From: Bacteroidia bacterium
Lineage (GTDB): Bacteria > Bacteroidota > Bacteroidia > SpSt-205
Direction: 5' to 3'
Assembly: GCA_026003235.1 (NCBI GenBank)
Contig: BPGW01000008.1
Location: 1-64,000 of the forward strand
Length of the DNA: 64,000 nucleotides
A program made the translations under genes and the position numbers. Below, in pieces: positions 27,479 to 36,348 of this stretch (its first letter is position 1; each line of letters starts with the position of its first letter). Below the pieces are notes generated by a model. It was not told the DNA's origin and searched no databases. It saw nothing but the letters and a program-made list of their open reading frames with translations.

Positions 27479-27958
27479 ATGGAAGAGAACATTGCAGAGC
27501 GGTTAGACCAGGCGATCCGCAGCTACCTGGACAAGCATCAGCTCAAGTATAAGGTAGATGACGATGGCGATTTTCACTTGGTGGTGGGATTTTCGGATCT
27601 GCCGGTTCGGGTTCGGTTGCTCCTCTTGAAGGAAGGTGCCAAAGGAGAGATTCTGTCCTTGGTGGCTCGGTATGAGGGGCCTTATGTTTTCTCAGAGGAG
27701 GAAGCCCTGCGCAAAGCTAACCAATGGAACAGGGAGCGGCGCTGGCCCCGTATCTACTGGCGAGAAAGCTACTTTTACGGGGACTTCCATCTGGACTGTG
27801 AGGTGGGTATTCCTGATCAGCTTGTAGAGCTCACCATCCACCGCTTCCTGATGGGGGCCCTTCAGTTTCTCCTTACCCTTTCTGGGCACGAAGAGGACCA
27901 TGACATGCTCGCCAATCTACTCAAGCAAGCTTTGAAGCGTTCTTCCCTACCGAACTGA
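27479..27958 (+). CDS. YbjN domain-containing protein
   Basis: A 159-residue protein of the YbjN family (putative sensory transduction regulators, also related to type III chaperone-like folds). It begins with a helix (IAERLDQAIRSYLDKHQLKY), then strands DDDGDFHLVVGFSDLPVRV and a middle with LRKANQWNRERRWPRIYW, the family's conserved Asn-Trp segment. It ends with the helix TIHRFLMGALQFLLTLSG. It is cytoplasmic and has no membrane segment. Its exact function is unknown. The 3' end overlaps the convergent DUF4296-like gene by 12 bases. Confidence 0.75.
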   Translation: MEENIAERLDQAIRSYLDKHQLKYKVDDDGDFHLVVGFSDLPVRVRLLLLKEGAKGEILSLVARYEGPYVFSEEEALRKANQWNRERRWPRIYWRESYFYGDFHLDCEVGIPDQLVELTIHRFLMGALQFLLTLSGHEEDHDMLANLLKQALKRSSLPN

Positions 27959-28258
27959 ATCGGCTACGAGCAGGCGATCCAGGAGCCGTTCCCACTGGTC
28001 GGGGTAGGTGAGGTAGTAGTGCCGGAGCTTGGCCCAGCGGAGGCTATCTATGCGGTAGTGGGCTAAAAGATGGAAAGTTTGCCTTCTCAAGAGAGACTCT
28101 TGGTAGGCGGGTGGGGCGTTTTCAAGCTGAAGGAGGGCTTTGTAGGCGTAAATAGGGCTTAAGATAGCCACCACGGTGTCTTCGGCCACAGGCGGGGGGG
28201 GAGCAGCCGGTCTGCATGCTTCAAGAGACAGCAGCCAGAGCCAGGATTTCCTCCACAT
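27947..28258 (-). CDS. DUF4296-like small lipoprotein
   Basis: A 103-residue protein with a short signal peptide and lipobox-like end (MWRKSWLWLLSLEAC, Cys15), followed by a helical domain: VAILSPIYAYKALLQLENA, then FHLLAHYRIDSLRWAKLRHY and a C-terminal helix. The layout (lipoprotein, about 100-130 residues, helix with YxxY-type core) matches the Bacteroidota-specific DUF4296 family, whose function is unknown. It starts inside the 3' end of the GH3 gene (38-base overlap), so it is the last gene of the OlsF-LptB-GH3 unit. Confidence 0.6.
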   Translation of the reverse strand: MWRKSWLWLLSLEACRPAAPPPPVAEDTVVAILSPIYAYKALLQLENAPPAYQESLLRRQTFHLLAHYRIDSLRWAKLRHYYLTYPDQWERLLDRLLVADSVR

Positions 28259-29741
28259 AGGTGCGATCGTTGGAGAGACGCGGAACTTTGTTTTGGCCAC
28301 CGAGCTTGCCTTTTTGGGCGAGCCATCGGTGAAAAGTGCCGGGGGGTACCACTGTTATTTGAGGGGGCCCCAGCGCCAAATCGCCTTCGCGTTTGGCGTC
28401 GTAGTCAGAGTTGAGGCGGCGCAGCTCGCGATCCAGTACCGCCGTAAAATCCGCTAAGTCCGCTGGAGGGGTGATAAACTCAATGACCCACTGGTGCGCG
28501 CCCCGTCGGCCTTGTTCCAAATACACCGGCGCTACAGTAAAGTCCCGCACAATGGCGCCGCTGGCTTCACAGGCCGAGCGGAGAGCGGCTTCGGCGTTTT
28601 CTACCATCACTTCCTCGCCAAAGGCATTGATGTAGTGCCGCGTGCGCCCCACAATCCGTAACCGATAAGGACGAGTGCTTACAAACCGGATCGTGTCTCC
28701 AATCAGATAGCGCCACAAGCCCCCCGTAGTCGTCAGAATAAGCGCGTAGGTTTCTCCCGTTTTTACCGCTTCAAGGGGTACGGCTTCATCTAAGGAACCT
28801 CTTTCCCAGCTTGAGAGGGGCAGAAACTCATAAAACACCCCATGATCGCACAAAAGCAGCAGATCCTTTGACTCTGGCTGGTCCTGAAAGGCAAAAAACC
28901 CTTCAGAGGCGTTGTAGATCTCCATGTAGCGCACGCGGGGGGAGGGTAGGTACCTTTGAAAGAGGCTTTCATACGGGGTGAAGCTCACGGCGCCATGAAA
29001 GAACACCTCAAAGCGGGGGAAGACCTCCAGGATGTGGGCGGCTCCGGTGCGCCGCAGAAGCTCCTCAAAGAGCACAGCGGTCCACGTAGGCACGCCGGCC
29101 AGGCCTACGATAGAGCGGCGCTGACGCAGGAGGGCTTCGGCCATACGGGGCAGTTTTTCTTCCCAGCGGGCCAGCAGCGCAATCTCCAGCTCCGGCGCCC
29201 GAAACAGCCGATAAAACGCCGGCATTTGCGCAAGCAGGACCGCACTCAGGTCCCCATACCGGGCATGAGGGCCCACATGGCTGATCTGGTGGCTGCCCCC
29301 AATGCTGATAAGCTTGCCTTCCAGAAGGTGGGTATCCTCCCGGTAAAGCGTGAGGTACGTGGCGAAAAGCTCTCTTCCCGCCTTGAAGTGGGTGTAGCGC
29401 AAACTCTCAGGGGGTATGGGAATAAACTTGCTGCGGTCGTTGGTCGTGCCGGAGGAGCGGGCAAACCAGCGCACGCGCCCAGGCCATAAAACACTGGCTT
29501 CTCCCTGCAGGGCTCGCTCAATCCAAGGGTAGAGCTCTTCGTAGGAGCGAACCGGCACGCGGGCCCGGAAAGCCTCGTAAGAGAGGCCGGCGGCAAGCCG
29601 GTGAGCTTGCCCAAAACGCGTCTTAGCCCCTTGCCGGAGTAGATAAGCCAACCATCTTTGCTGAAAGGCAAGAGGGTTTTCACGCATGGCTTTGAGCTGG
29701 CGGTATGGTCGCCGGACTAACCCATACAAAAGGCTGCGCAT
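28221..29741 (-). CDS. GH3 auxin-responsive-promoter family protein (acyl-adenylating enzyme-like)
   Basis: A 506-residue member of the GH3 branch of the ANL adenylating superfamily, known in plants as amino-acid conjugases and found in many Bacteroidota with unknown substrates. Nucleotide motifs are ARSSGTTNDRSKFIPI (phosphate loop), YNASEGFFAFQD (adenine/ribose region) and TTTGGLWRYLIGDTIRF (hinge-side motif). LAGVPTWTAVLFEELLRRTG and GRTRHYINAFGEEVMVENAE are also characteristic. It sits between lptB and a DUF4296 gene, 1 base after lptB. The context suggests an acyl or amino-acid ligation step in envelope lipid synthesis, which is inference. Confidence 0.88.
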   Translation of the reverse strand: MRSLLYGLVRRPYRQLKAMRENPLAFQQRWLAYLLRQGAKTRFGQAHRLAAGLSYEAFRARVPVRSYEELYPWIERALQGEASVLWPGRVRWFARSSGTTNDRSKFIPIPPESLRYTHFKAGRELFATYLTLYREDTHLLEGKLISIGGSHQISHVGPHARYGDLSAVLLAQMPAFYRLFRAPELEIALLARWEEKLPRMAEALLRQRRSIVGLAGVPTWTAVLFEELLRRTGAAHILEVFPRFEVFFHGAVSFTPYESLFQRYLPSPRVRYMEIYNASEGFFAFQDQPESKDLLLLCDHGVFYEFLPLSSWERGSLDEAVPLEAVKTGETYALILTTTGGLWRYLIGDTIRFVSTRPYRLRIVGRTRHYINAFGEEVMVENAEAALRSACEASGAIVRDFTVAPVYLEQGRRGAHQWVIEFITPPADLADFTAVLDRELRRLNSDYDAKREGDLALGPPQITVVPPGTFHRWLAQKGKLGGQNKVPRLSNDRTYVEEILALAAVS

Positions 29742-29742
29742 C

Positions 29743-30471
29743 TCAGCGGATCAGTTGAAACTTTTCTCCGAGGTACACGCGGCGCACTTCGGGGTCGGTG
29801 GCCAGCGTTTCGGCATCGCCTTCTTTGAGGAGGCGGCCTTCGTAGAGCAGGTAAGCGCGGCGGGTAATGCTGAGGGTCTCGTGCACATTGTGGTCGGTGA
29901 TGAGGATGCCGATCCCCCGCTGGGCCAGCCGTACAATGATGGCTTGGATTTCCTCCACGGCAATGGGGTCCACGCCAGCGAAAGGTTCATCCAGCAACAA
30001 ATAGCGGGGTTCGGTGGCTAAGGCGCGGGCGATCTCGGTTCGGCGCCGCTCCCCCCCCGACAGCTGCTGGCCCAATGATTTGCGCACGTGGGTCAGGCTG
30101 AACTCTTCCAGGAGCGCTTCCACGCGGGCGCGAATGTCCTTTTTTGAGAGGCCTCCCCGCAATTCCAGCACGGTGCGAAGGTTGTCTTCCACGCTCATGC
30201 GCCGAAAGACGGACGCTTCCTGGGGTAAGTACCCGATACCTCGCTGAGCTCGGCGGTACATAGGCAGCGGGGTAATCCGTTCCTGGCCCAGGTAAATTTC
30301 GCCTTCATCGGGCCGGATGAACCCCACAATCATGTAAAAAGTGGTGGTTTTCCCTGCGCCGTTGGGGCCAAGGAGCCCTACGATCTCGCCCGGCTCCAGG
30401 TAAAGCGAGACTTGATCCACCACCCGCCGCTGCCCGTAGGTTTTCCGAAGCTTTTCAGCCCTTAGTTTCAT
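29743..30471 (-). CDS. lptB: LPS export ABC transporter ATP-binding protein LptB
   Basis: A 242-residue ATPase that powers lipopolysaccharide transport to the outer membrane through LptFGC. Walker [19 protein letters not shown]-loop [19 protein letters not shown], signature [15 protein letters not shown], Walker [14 protein letters not shown] and [22 protein letters not shown] are all LptB-type. The length (242) is exact for the family. It overlaps the OlsF-like gene by 4 bases and precedes GH3. No lptF, lptG or lptC gene is present in the window. Confidence 0.95.
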   Translation of the reverse strand: MKLRAEKLRKTYGQRRVVDQVSLYLEPGEIVGLLGPNGAGKTTTFYMIVGFIRPDEGEIYLGQERITPLPMYRRAQRGIGYLPQEASVFRRMSVEDNLRTVLELRGGLSKKDIRARVEALLEEFSLTHVRKSLGQQLSGGERRRTEIARALATEPRYLLLDEPFAGVDPIAVEEIQAIIVRLAQRGIGILITDHNVHETLSITRRAYLLYEGRLLKEGDAETLATDPEVRRVYLGEKFQLIR

Positions 30472-32309
30472 GGCTGCGAAGAGGGTTGGACTTGATGATA
30501 GGCCAGATAGCGGGCATAGCCGTCTTCACCCATGTACTTGCGCATTTGGTCGGGATCGGCTTTGAGGAGGTCGGTAACCATCAAGATGTCCAGCGCATCA
30601 CTGAAAGAATGATCAATATTGAAAGCTAAGATGCGAGCACCCATTCGTAGGTAGTGCTTGATGAGGATGGGTATTTTGATGTGGCTGCCTTCCAGCTCTT
30701 CAATCAGGTCTTGTACGTCTTGGAGGCTTTGCACAGAGATGGTGTAGTAGTAGTCGCGGTACTTTTTGGGTATCTCGTAGGGTGTGCGGCCGCGGATTTC
30801 AGCCATAAGGTCGGCTTCTTTGTGTTTATCCTCCAGGAAAGCCAGCAAGAGCGCTTTAGAGAGGTCAGGGAAGTGTGCGCTGATGCTGACAGGTCCCAGG
30901 AGGAAGCGATAGTGGGGATACTGGAGGAGGTACTGGCCTATGCCTCTCCATAGGAGGTAGAGCGGCGCGTAAGAGCGCTGGTACTTTTCCTGGATGAAGG
31001 CGCGGCCCAGTTCCAGGGCGGGGTGGATTTCGTGGAAAAGCCGGCGCTTCATGTGGAAGAGGGAGTAGGTATAGAGCCCTCGCAGGCCCAGGGTGCGCAG
31101 GATTTCATCACAACGGCCGATCCGATAAGCCCCTGCAAGGGTCTCATCGGTGGTGTGGTAAAGAACCAAGTGGTCATACCATTGGTCGTAGGGGTCGTTG
31201 TCGCGGCTTTTGCCAGTGCCTTCGCCTACAGCTCGGAAGGTCATTTCCCGCAAGCGTCCGAGTTCTGCCAGGAGGAGGGGTTGCTGACTGCCCCGGAAGT
31301 AATACACGACCCACTCACCCTGGGCAAGGAGCTTTTGGGAGGCCGGCAGGGCCTCCAGCTGGGCCCGCAGAAGGTGGGGGGGGAGCGGTTCGGCCAGGGG
31401 TTCGGGATGAGCGGGTTCTGGGCTTGACCGAACCCGGCTTTTGCGCAGAAGCAGCCGCTTTCGCCGGCTTTCCACGCTCTCGCCGAGCAGGTAGGTCCGG
31501 GTGCGCAGGTATTCGGTGATCTGTTCGGCCGTGCCGAGGGAAGCTAACTTCTCATAGGGCAGAAGCCGCCCCATGCGGTAATGCACCTTACGGGAGGCGG
31601 GGTTCACGAACTCCCGAATCAGCAGGCCGGTGCGCAGCCGAGCATCAAGGAGACCGGCCAGGTGAAACAGCCAGCTATTGGTGCCATGAAAATACAAGGG
31701 CAGAGCGGTAGCCTGGCTTTGCAGGATGAGCTTGCCGACAAAGGGGTTCCATTGGGGTTCTCGGATGCGGCCTGTGCGCAGGTCCAGGCTGGCCACCTCA
31801 CCCGAGGGAAAGAGGCCGAGCAGCCCTCCTTCTTTCAGGTACTGGATAGCCTGTTTGATGGGCTGCAGGTTGAATTGCCGTGCGCCCGTACCTCCGAAGG
31901 GGTCCACCAGCAGGAGGGTGTCTTTCACTTCTGTCACGCGCTCCAGGAAGAGGTTCGCCAGGATGCGGAAGTCTTTGCGGATCTCGCTCAGGAAAAGCAC
32001 CAGGAAGATAGCCTCTATGCCGCCGAAGGGGTGGTTGCACACCACGAGGAGGGGTCCGGTGTGGGCGCGCAGGGGGGCCATGTCGGCTTCGGGGGGGAGC
32101 GCATAGCGCACGCCAATGAGCTCTAAGACTCGCCGAGCAAACTCCCCCGGACTGGCCCCGCTGTCCTCGCACAATGCATAAAAACGGTTGAGTTTTTCTA
32201 TGCCCAGGAGCTTTTCTACCCAGGGTCCGGCCAGGCGGTAAACCACGCGCTGCCACGGTGTGTCCAGGATTTCTTCCAGCTTGAGCAGGGGGCGCCGATA
32301 CCGGGCCAT
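30468..32309 (-). CDS. Bifunctional lysophospholipid acyltransferase / OlsB-like N-acyltransferase (OlsF-type fusion)
   Basis: A 613-residue two-domain protein. The N-terminal half (about 1-290) is a PlsC-type O-acyltransferase with [11 protein letters not shown] in place of NHxxxxD, the [16 protein letters not shown] segment and [11 protein letters not shown]. The C-terminal half (about 320-600) is a GNAT-like OlsB domain with [49 protein letters not shown] and [12 protein letters not shown]. Such fusions, or adjacent gene pairs, make ornithine or glycine N-acyl lipids in Bacteroidota; which amino acid is used here cannot be told. The catalytic Asp of the acyltransferase motif is replaced by Glu. 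It is the first gene of a unit with lptB, GH3 and DUF4296. Confidence 0.85.
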   Translation of the reverse strand: MARYRRPLLKLEEILDTPWQRVVYRLAGPWVEKLLGIEKLNRFYALCEDSGASPGEFARRVLELIGVRYALPPEADMAPLRAHTGPLLVVCNHPFGGIEAIFLVLFLSEIRKDFRILANLFLERVTEVKDTLLLVDPFGGTGARQFNLQPIKQAIQYLKEGGLLGLFPSGEVASLDLRTGRIREPQWNPFVGKLILQSQATALPLYFHGTNSWLFHLAGLLDARLRTGLLIREFVNPASRKVHYRMGRLLPYEKLASLGTAEQITEYLRTRTYLLGESVESRRKRLLLRKSRVRSSPEPAHPEPLAEPLPPHLLRAQLEALPASQKLLAQGEWVVYYFRGSQQPLLLAELGRLREMTFRAVGEGTGKSRDNDPYDQWYDHLVLYHTTDETLAGAYRIGRCDEILRTLGLRGLYTYSLFHMKRRLFHEIHPALELGRAFIQEKYQRSYAPLYLLWRGIGQYLLQYPHYRFLLGPVSISAHFPDLSKALLLAFLEDKHKEADLMAEIRGRTPYEIPKKYRDYYYTISVQSLQDVQDLIEELEGSHIKIPILIKHYLRMGARILAFNIDHSFSDALDILMVTDLLKADPDQMRKYMGEDGYARYLAYHQVQPSSQP

Positions 32310-32314
32310 ACAGA

Positions 32315-32322
32315 CAAAGGTA
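32315..32322 (-). promoter_or_regulatory. Putative -7 box (TACCTTTG) for the OlsF-LptB-GH3 operon
   Basis: An exact consensus on the minus strand, ending 5 nt before the ATG at 32309. Confidence 0.7.
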
Positions 32323-32353
32323 AGTCAGCCTCTTGCATTTTCCCGGAAAGCCG

Positions 32354-32361
32354 TATATTTG
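32354..32361 (+). promoter_or_regulatory. Putative -7 box (TATATTTG) for the secreted-protein remnant at 32,369
   Basis: An exact TAnnTTTG ending 7 nt before the ATG at 32369. Confidence 0.65.
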
Positions 32362-32368
32362 TTCTGGT

Positions 32369-33267
32369 ATGCGGTACGTAGTAGTATTGTATGCAGTAGG
32401 CGCGTTTCTGTACGCGCAATGCGGGAATTGCACCCCTAACAGTAGCCAAAGTCCGACGCCTTACGGGTTCAACCCGGCTTTCCTGGAGGTGCGATCAGGC
32501 GTGGATACGAGCCTCACGATTTATTTTACTTTCCCTGACTCAGTGCGCCGAGATAACCTTCTAGTGTATCCCAACTATGCCATCTGGGTAGATAGCCTTA
32601 AGCTCGATCGGGGGCTCATTACTACTCAGTCTCGGCGCGCCTTTCGCTTATAATACAAGCAATCCTACGGCGGGTCCGATTGCCTTTGATCAAATGCACC
32701 GATACAAGCAGTATGCCTCCAATCCCGATCGGTATGCCAACTTCGTGGTGTATCGAAATCCTGGAGGCGCAGCGGGGGGATCGCCTCCTATTGGCTGTGC
32801 GCGCGTATGTGTCAAGGGAGGGCCCACGGCGGGCTCGGACACCCTTCGGGTGAGAGTGCGGGCTTTTATTCCAGGCCTTGGCGATGGTCCAAACAAGGAT
32901 ACTACGAATTTGACCCCCACGACTGCTGGGTCAAGATGCCTGGCTTGACACCACTTTCCGGTATCCTGGTCGTCGTCACGCTCTACCATCTCCTTCGGCG
33001 CTATCGCAGGGGCGGGGAGAAGTGGCCAGCTTTGTGGTTTCACCGAATCCGGCGTATGGCGAGGCGGAAGTGCGCTTTGGTTTGCATGTACCTGCGCCGG
33101 TCACGGTTGAAGCTTATACGGCGGACGGCCGTCAGGTGTATGCGTATAGGGCCTTGTACAGTGCGGGCGAGCAGCGGCATACCCTTTCGCTGCCGGCAGG
33201 CTTGTATCGGGTTGTGTTGAGTACCGGCACGGTCCGCCTCTCGCAGAGCTTGGTCGTAGTACGCTAA
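32369..33267 (+). pseudogene. Secreted T9SS-sorted protein with at least two frameshifts
   Basis: The start (MRYVVVLYAVGAFLYAQ) is a signal peptide. The first frame ends at about 32,650 (ITTQSRRAFRL then stop). A second frame continues from about 32,630 with APFAYNTSNPTAGPIAFDQ, MHRYKQYASNPDRYANFVVY and a Cys-containing segment, stopping at 32,948. A third frame from about 32,914 carries the C-terminal sorting domain (FVVSPNPAYGEAEVRF, then LPAGLYRVVLSTG). Removing two extra bases gives about 298 residues. Either two sequence indels or real decay would explain this. The promoter box and the terminator are both intact. The exact second break point is uncertain, because a further frame is also open between 32,880 and 32,940. 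Confidence 0.7.
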
Positions 33268-33284
33268 AGCCAGCTAAGCAAGAA

Positions 33285-33320
33285 GGGGGGGCTGGCTGGG
33301 GTCAGCCCCCCCTTTTCTTT
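33285..33320 (+). terminator. Intrinsic terminator upstream of the tRNA pair
   Basis: A 10-bp stem GGGGGGGCTG / CAGCCCCCCC (33285-33294, 33303-33312) with an 8-nt loop and a TTTTCTTT tract. Confidence 0.9.
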
Positions 33321-33333
33321 GGGGAGAAGTTCG

Positions 33334-33341
33334 TACCTTTG
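33334..33341 (+). promoter_or_regulatory. Putative -7 box (TACCTTTG) for the tRNA operon
   Basis: An exact consensus ending 10 nt before the first base of tRNA-Tyr. Confidence 0.65.
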
Positions 33342-33351
33342 TGCAGCAGAC

Positions 33352-33434
33352 GGGGAGTTGCCGGAGCGGTCAAACGGGCCTGACTGTAAATCAGGTGGCA
33401 CTTGCCTACGGAGGTTCGAATCCTCCACTCCCCA
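33352..33434 (+). tRNA. tRNA-Tyr (anticodon GTA)
   Basis: An 83-nt class II tRNA. Acceptor arm GGGGAGT / ACTCCCC with discriminator A, an anticodon arm around CTGTAAA (GTA), a long variable arm and the T arm GGAGGTTCGAATCCTCC. The CCA end is not encoded. It lies 4 bases before tRNA-Gly; a Tyr-Gly pair is common in Bacteroidota. Confidence 0.95.
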
Positions 33435-33438
33435 CGCT

Positions 33439-33511
33439 GCGGGAGTAGCTCAGCCGGTAGAGCATCAGCCTTCCAAGCTGAGGGCCGCGGGTTCGAATCC
33501 CGTCTCCCGCT
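33439..33511 (+). tRNA. tRNA-Gly (anticodon TCC)
   Basis: A 73-nt tRNA. Acceptor arm GCGGGAG / CTCCCGC with discriminator T, D arm AGCTCAGCCGGTAGAGC, anticodon loop CTTCCAA (TCC) and T arm CGCGGGTTCGAATCCCG. The CCA end is not encoded. A terminator follows directly. Confidence 0.95.
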
Positions 33512-33512
33512 C

Positions 33513-33545
33513 AGCTCCACCTGTATAGAGGTGGAGCTTTTTCTT
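33513..33545 (+). terminator. Intrinsic terminator after the tRNA pair
   Basis: A 10-bp stem AGCTCCACCT / AGGTGGAGCT (33513-33522, 33529-33538) followed by TTTTCTTT. It ends 8 bases before the UbiA start. Confidence 0.88.
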
Positions 33546-33552
33546 TGTGGGG

Positions 33553-34410
33553 ATGATAGGCAAGTATGCGCGGCTGGTGGTGTTGGCGCATTCGGTGTTT
33601 GCGCTGCCCTTTGCGTTGTGGGGGTTTGCTGTGGGGGTCAGGGAAGCGCTGCCTTCTGATTGGCCGCGTCGTCTGGCGTGGGTGATCGTGGCTGTGGTGA
33701 GCGCCCGCACGGCGGCTATGGCTTTCAACCGGTGGGCCGATCGTCAGCTTGATGCCCGCAATCCCCGCACGGCGATGCGAGAAATCCCCCGGGGAGAGGT
33801 ACGCCCTCGCGAAGCGCTCGCCCTCACGGGTTTTGCGGCTGGGGTGTTCGTGCTGGCGGCCTGGCAGCTGGCTCCGATCTGCGGATGGCTGGCCCCTGTG
33901 GCGCTCCTGGTGCTACTGGGCTATTCCTACACTAAGCGCTTCACGGCCCTCTCGCATTATGTATTGGGCCTGGCCCTGGGCCTGGCCCCCGTGGGAGCCT
34001 ACCTTGCCGTCACCGAACGCTTCTCGCTGCCGGTGGTGGGCATAGGCCTGGCGGTCCTGCTGTGGGTGGGGGGCTTTGATACCCTGTATGCCCTCCAAGA
34101 TGAGGCTTTTGACAGAGCAGAAGGGCTGTATAGCCTTCCTGCGCGAGTGGGGGAGGCCGCTGCGCGACGCATGGCGTTCCTTAGTCATCTTGCGGCCATC
34201 GCCTTGCTGGCTGCGGTAGGGGCTATGCTATACTCGGAGCGTGGGAGGTGGCTCTATGCTGTAGGCTGGCTGGCCTTTGCGCTTTTTGTGCTGCGCCAGC
34301 ACGGGGTGAGCCGAGACAAAAGCCGCATTGACCGGGCTTTTTTCACCCACAACGGCCTGGCTTCGGTGGTGTTTGGCGCTTTCGCTATCGCCGCATTGTG
34401 GGTAAAATAA
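33553..34410 (+). CDS. UbiA-family polyprenyltransferase, menaquinone (futalosine) type
   Basis: A membrane prenyltransferase of 285 residues from the ATG at 33553 (a GTG at 33547 would add two). The first Asp-rich motif is NRWADRQLDARNPRT and the second DTLYALQDEAFDRAEG, with about eight hydrophobic helices. NRWADRxxDAxNPRTAxRExP is the pattern of 4-hydroxybenzoate prenyltransferase-like proteins, which in Bacteria using the futalosine route act as MqnP. The ubiquinone alternative is unlikely in Bacteroidota; involvement in menaquinone synthesis is inferred. It follows the tRNA terminator and shows no clear promoter box of its own. Confidence 0.85.
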   Translation: MIGKYARLVVLAHSVFALPFALWGFAVGVREALPSDWPRRLAWVIVAVVSARTAAMAFNRWADRQLDARNPRTAMREIPRGEVRPREALALTGFAAGVFVLAAWQLAPICGWLAPVALLVLLGYSYTKRFTALSHYVLGLALGLAPVGAYLAVTERFSLPVVGIGLAVLLWVGGFDTLYALQDEAFDRAEGLYSLPARVGEAAARRMAFLSHLAAIALLAAVGAMLYSERGRWLYAVGWLAFALFVLRQHGVSRDKSRIDRAFFTHNGLASVVFGAFAIAALWVK

Positions 34411-34437
34411 AAAGGGCCCCGCTTTTAGCGAGGCCCT
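34403..34437 (-). terminator. Intrinsic terminator for the T9SS protein gene
   Basis: A stem AGGGCC..CGC / GCG.GGCCCT (34413-34422, 34428-34437). Read on the minus strand it is followed by TTTTTATTTTA, 28 bases past the stop of the 34465-36330 gene. It may also end the UbiA transcript. Confidence 0.7.
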
Positions 34438-34464
34438 ATGCGTGCTATGCGTAAGGTGCTTGGG

Positions 34465-36330
34465 TCAGCGGCTCAGATCGGCCTTGATGAGGCGCAGGGT
34501 GCGCATCTCGCCGCCCCAGGATACCAGCGCGTTGTAGTTGCCGGCAGCTACCTGAGCCAGGACGGGAGAGAGGTCGATCTGATGGGTGCCCGCCTGGAGG
34601 TCGTAGCTGCTCTGAGCGACGAGCTTGCCCGCCGCATCGTACAACTGGAAGCTGAGCGTGCCGGCCGCAGGGAGCGTAGCTACCAGGTACCCCTCGGTCA
34701 GGATGGGGTTGGGCTGGAGCTGGGCGGAGAAGGACCCTTCGCTGGCGGGCAGCATCGCCTCCACCGTGTTGGAGTAGCGTACGTCACCGAATATATCATG
34801 CTGGCCTACCCGGTAGAAGTAGCGGGTCAGAGGCTGCACATACGCATCGCGGTGGTTGTAAGTGGTGCGGCCCTGCTTGTCTACCTGGGCGATGCGGGAG
34901 AAGTTCACGCCGTCGGTGCTGCGGTACAGTTCGTAGCCGAGCACATATTCCCGCTCGGGGCTCACAGTCCAGGTGAGAGCGATAGCAGAACCTGCTGGCG
35001 CAGCCGTAAGGCGAATATCCTCGGCAGGTAGGGGGTGGTTAGCGGTCCAGGAGGTAGCGAAAAGCACACTCCCGTTGGTGTTGTATCCAGCCCCCGTGAA
35101 GCCGGTACGGGTCACCGTGAGGCCGCTGTTGCTGCCTTCGCAGTTGTTAGGAAGGACAAGCTGGACAGCGGGGGCGGCAGTGGCGTTGAAGCCAACATAG
35201 CACCGGTCGGTAGGCCTGGTCGGCCAGTAGTCGTCTGGCGAGGTTCCCGCAGCCGGGCAAGCGCCTGAACCCGCATTCGTGACTACCCGGTTGTACATGG
35301 TTATGCTGGCAGGCCCTGTTTGGGTGCCCGGGGTGGTCGCATCTACGGCGCTGAAGGGCTCTATTCGCCATCGGCCGTTATCCAAAGCAGTGTAGAGGTA
35401 AGAGGGTGTAGGATCCCCTGGGCGGCAGTAGGTAGGCAGGGTAGCGTCCGCTACGGGCGTGGACTCAAAGTACACCCGCACATAGTGGTCGCTTGCTGCG
35501 GTTACATCTATGCCTTGCAGGCCTTTTGTGGTGGCTGCGCCGCCGACAGGAAAACGATAAGCTCCATTTGCTGCCACGAGGTTTCGGCGCAGGTAGCCGT
35601 GCACGTACCTGTCCTGGTTGTCTGCAACGAGGGTAGTGAAGCTGGAAGCGTCAGGCGGCCAAGGGGTACGGCTTATGGCGGTGGTAGCGCTATTCAGCAC
35701 GCGCACTTCGGCGGGCGCGCCGCCGCTCAGGGTGGCTCCTTCGGTGTGTATCCGCCCAGAAGTGAAGGTCAGCGTGCCCGCTATCCACATATCCCGGTCG
35801 CTGTCAGCGCCGCCGGTGGGGTGGTTGGCGATCTGGATATGTCGGCTGGCGAGGGCAGCCGTGTTGTTGATCACGACATTGTTGAGGGTCCAATTCTGGG
35901 CGTTAGCTCCGGTGGTGGCGTCTACGCTCACCTGGAAGGTCTGCGTCTGGGTGCCGTTGAAGGTCACGGTGCCGCCCAGGTTCGTGTTGCCATTAGCGGC
36001 GTAGGTGCCGGTGGAGCGGTGGTAGCCGTCGTTGTTGTGGTAGTTGCCCTGGATGAAGATGTCTGAATTGGGGCGGGAGTTGACTTCGCCGCCCGGGCCG
36101 ATGTAAAAGTGTCCCAGGTAGCCTCCTGCACCGTCTACCAGCCTGATGGTGCCCAGGTTCTCCAGCACGCCATTGTTAGCGCCGTTGTCGTTGGTCTGCA
36201 TGCCGCCCTGCACGTAGACGAGGGCACCTGACTGTACGTAGACGAGGGCTCCCTGATTGTAGAAAAGGTAGGGCTGGGCAAGGCCTGCCCCCACGCAAGC
36301 CAGCAGTAGCGTGAAGCTTATCGCGCGCAT
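34465..36330 (-). CDS. Secreted surface protein with FN3-like domain and type IX sorting signal
   Basis: A 621-residue secreted protein. Signal peptide MRAISFTLLLACVGAGLAQ. The N-terminal part is rich in Asn, Gly and Thr with a short tandem repeat (GALVYVQ twice at about 27-41, mirrored in the DNA around 36,213-36,245). A long beta-rich middle has several Cys. A fibronectin-type region runs about 455-535 (ALTWTVSPEREYVLGYELYR, then YRVGQHDIFGDVRYSN), and a type A C-terminal sorting domain occupies the last 75 residues or so (FSAQLQPNPILTEGYLVATL, then YDAAGKLV and MRTLRLIK). It should be exported by type IX secretion and anchored on the cell surface. Its ligand or activity is unknown. A terminator follows. 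Confidence 0.85.
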   Translation of the reverse strand: MRAISFTLLLACVGAGLAQPYLFYNQGALVYVQSGALVYVQGGMQTNDNGANNGVLENLGTIRLVDGAGGYLGHFYIGPGGEVNSRPNSDIFIQGNYHNNDGYHRSTGTYAANGNTNLGGTVTFNGTQTQTFQVSVDATTGANAQNWTLNNVVINNTAALASRHIQIANHPTGGADSDRDMWIAGTLTFTSGRIHTEGATLSGGAPAEVRVLNSATTAISRTPWPPDASSFTTLVADNQDRYVHGYLRRNLVAANGAYRFPVGGAATTKGLQGIDVTAASDHYVRVYFESTPVADATLPTYCRPGDPTPSYLYTALDNGRWRIEPFSAVDATTPGTQTGPASITMYNRVVTNAGSGACPAAGTSPDDYWPTRPTDRCYVGFNATAAPAVQLVLPNNCEGSNSGLTVTRTGFTGAGYNTNGSVLFATSWTANHPLPAEDIRLTAAPAGSAIALTWTVSPEREYVLGYELYRSTDGVNFSRIAQVDKQGRTTYNHRDAYVQPLTRYFYRVGQHDIFGDVRYSNTVEAMLPASEGSFSAQLQPNPILTEGYLVATLPAAGTLSFQLYDAAGKLVAQSSYDLQAGTHQIDLSPVLAQVAAGNYNALVSWGGEMRTLRLIKADLSR

Positions 36331-36348
36331 AGGTTTTGAGGTTTGAGG

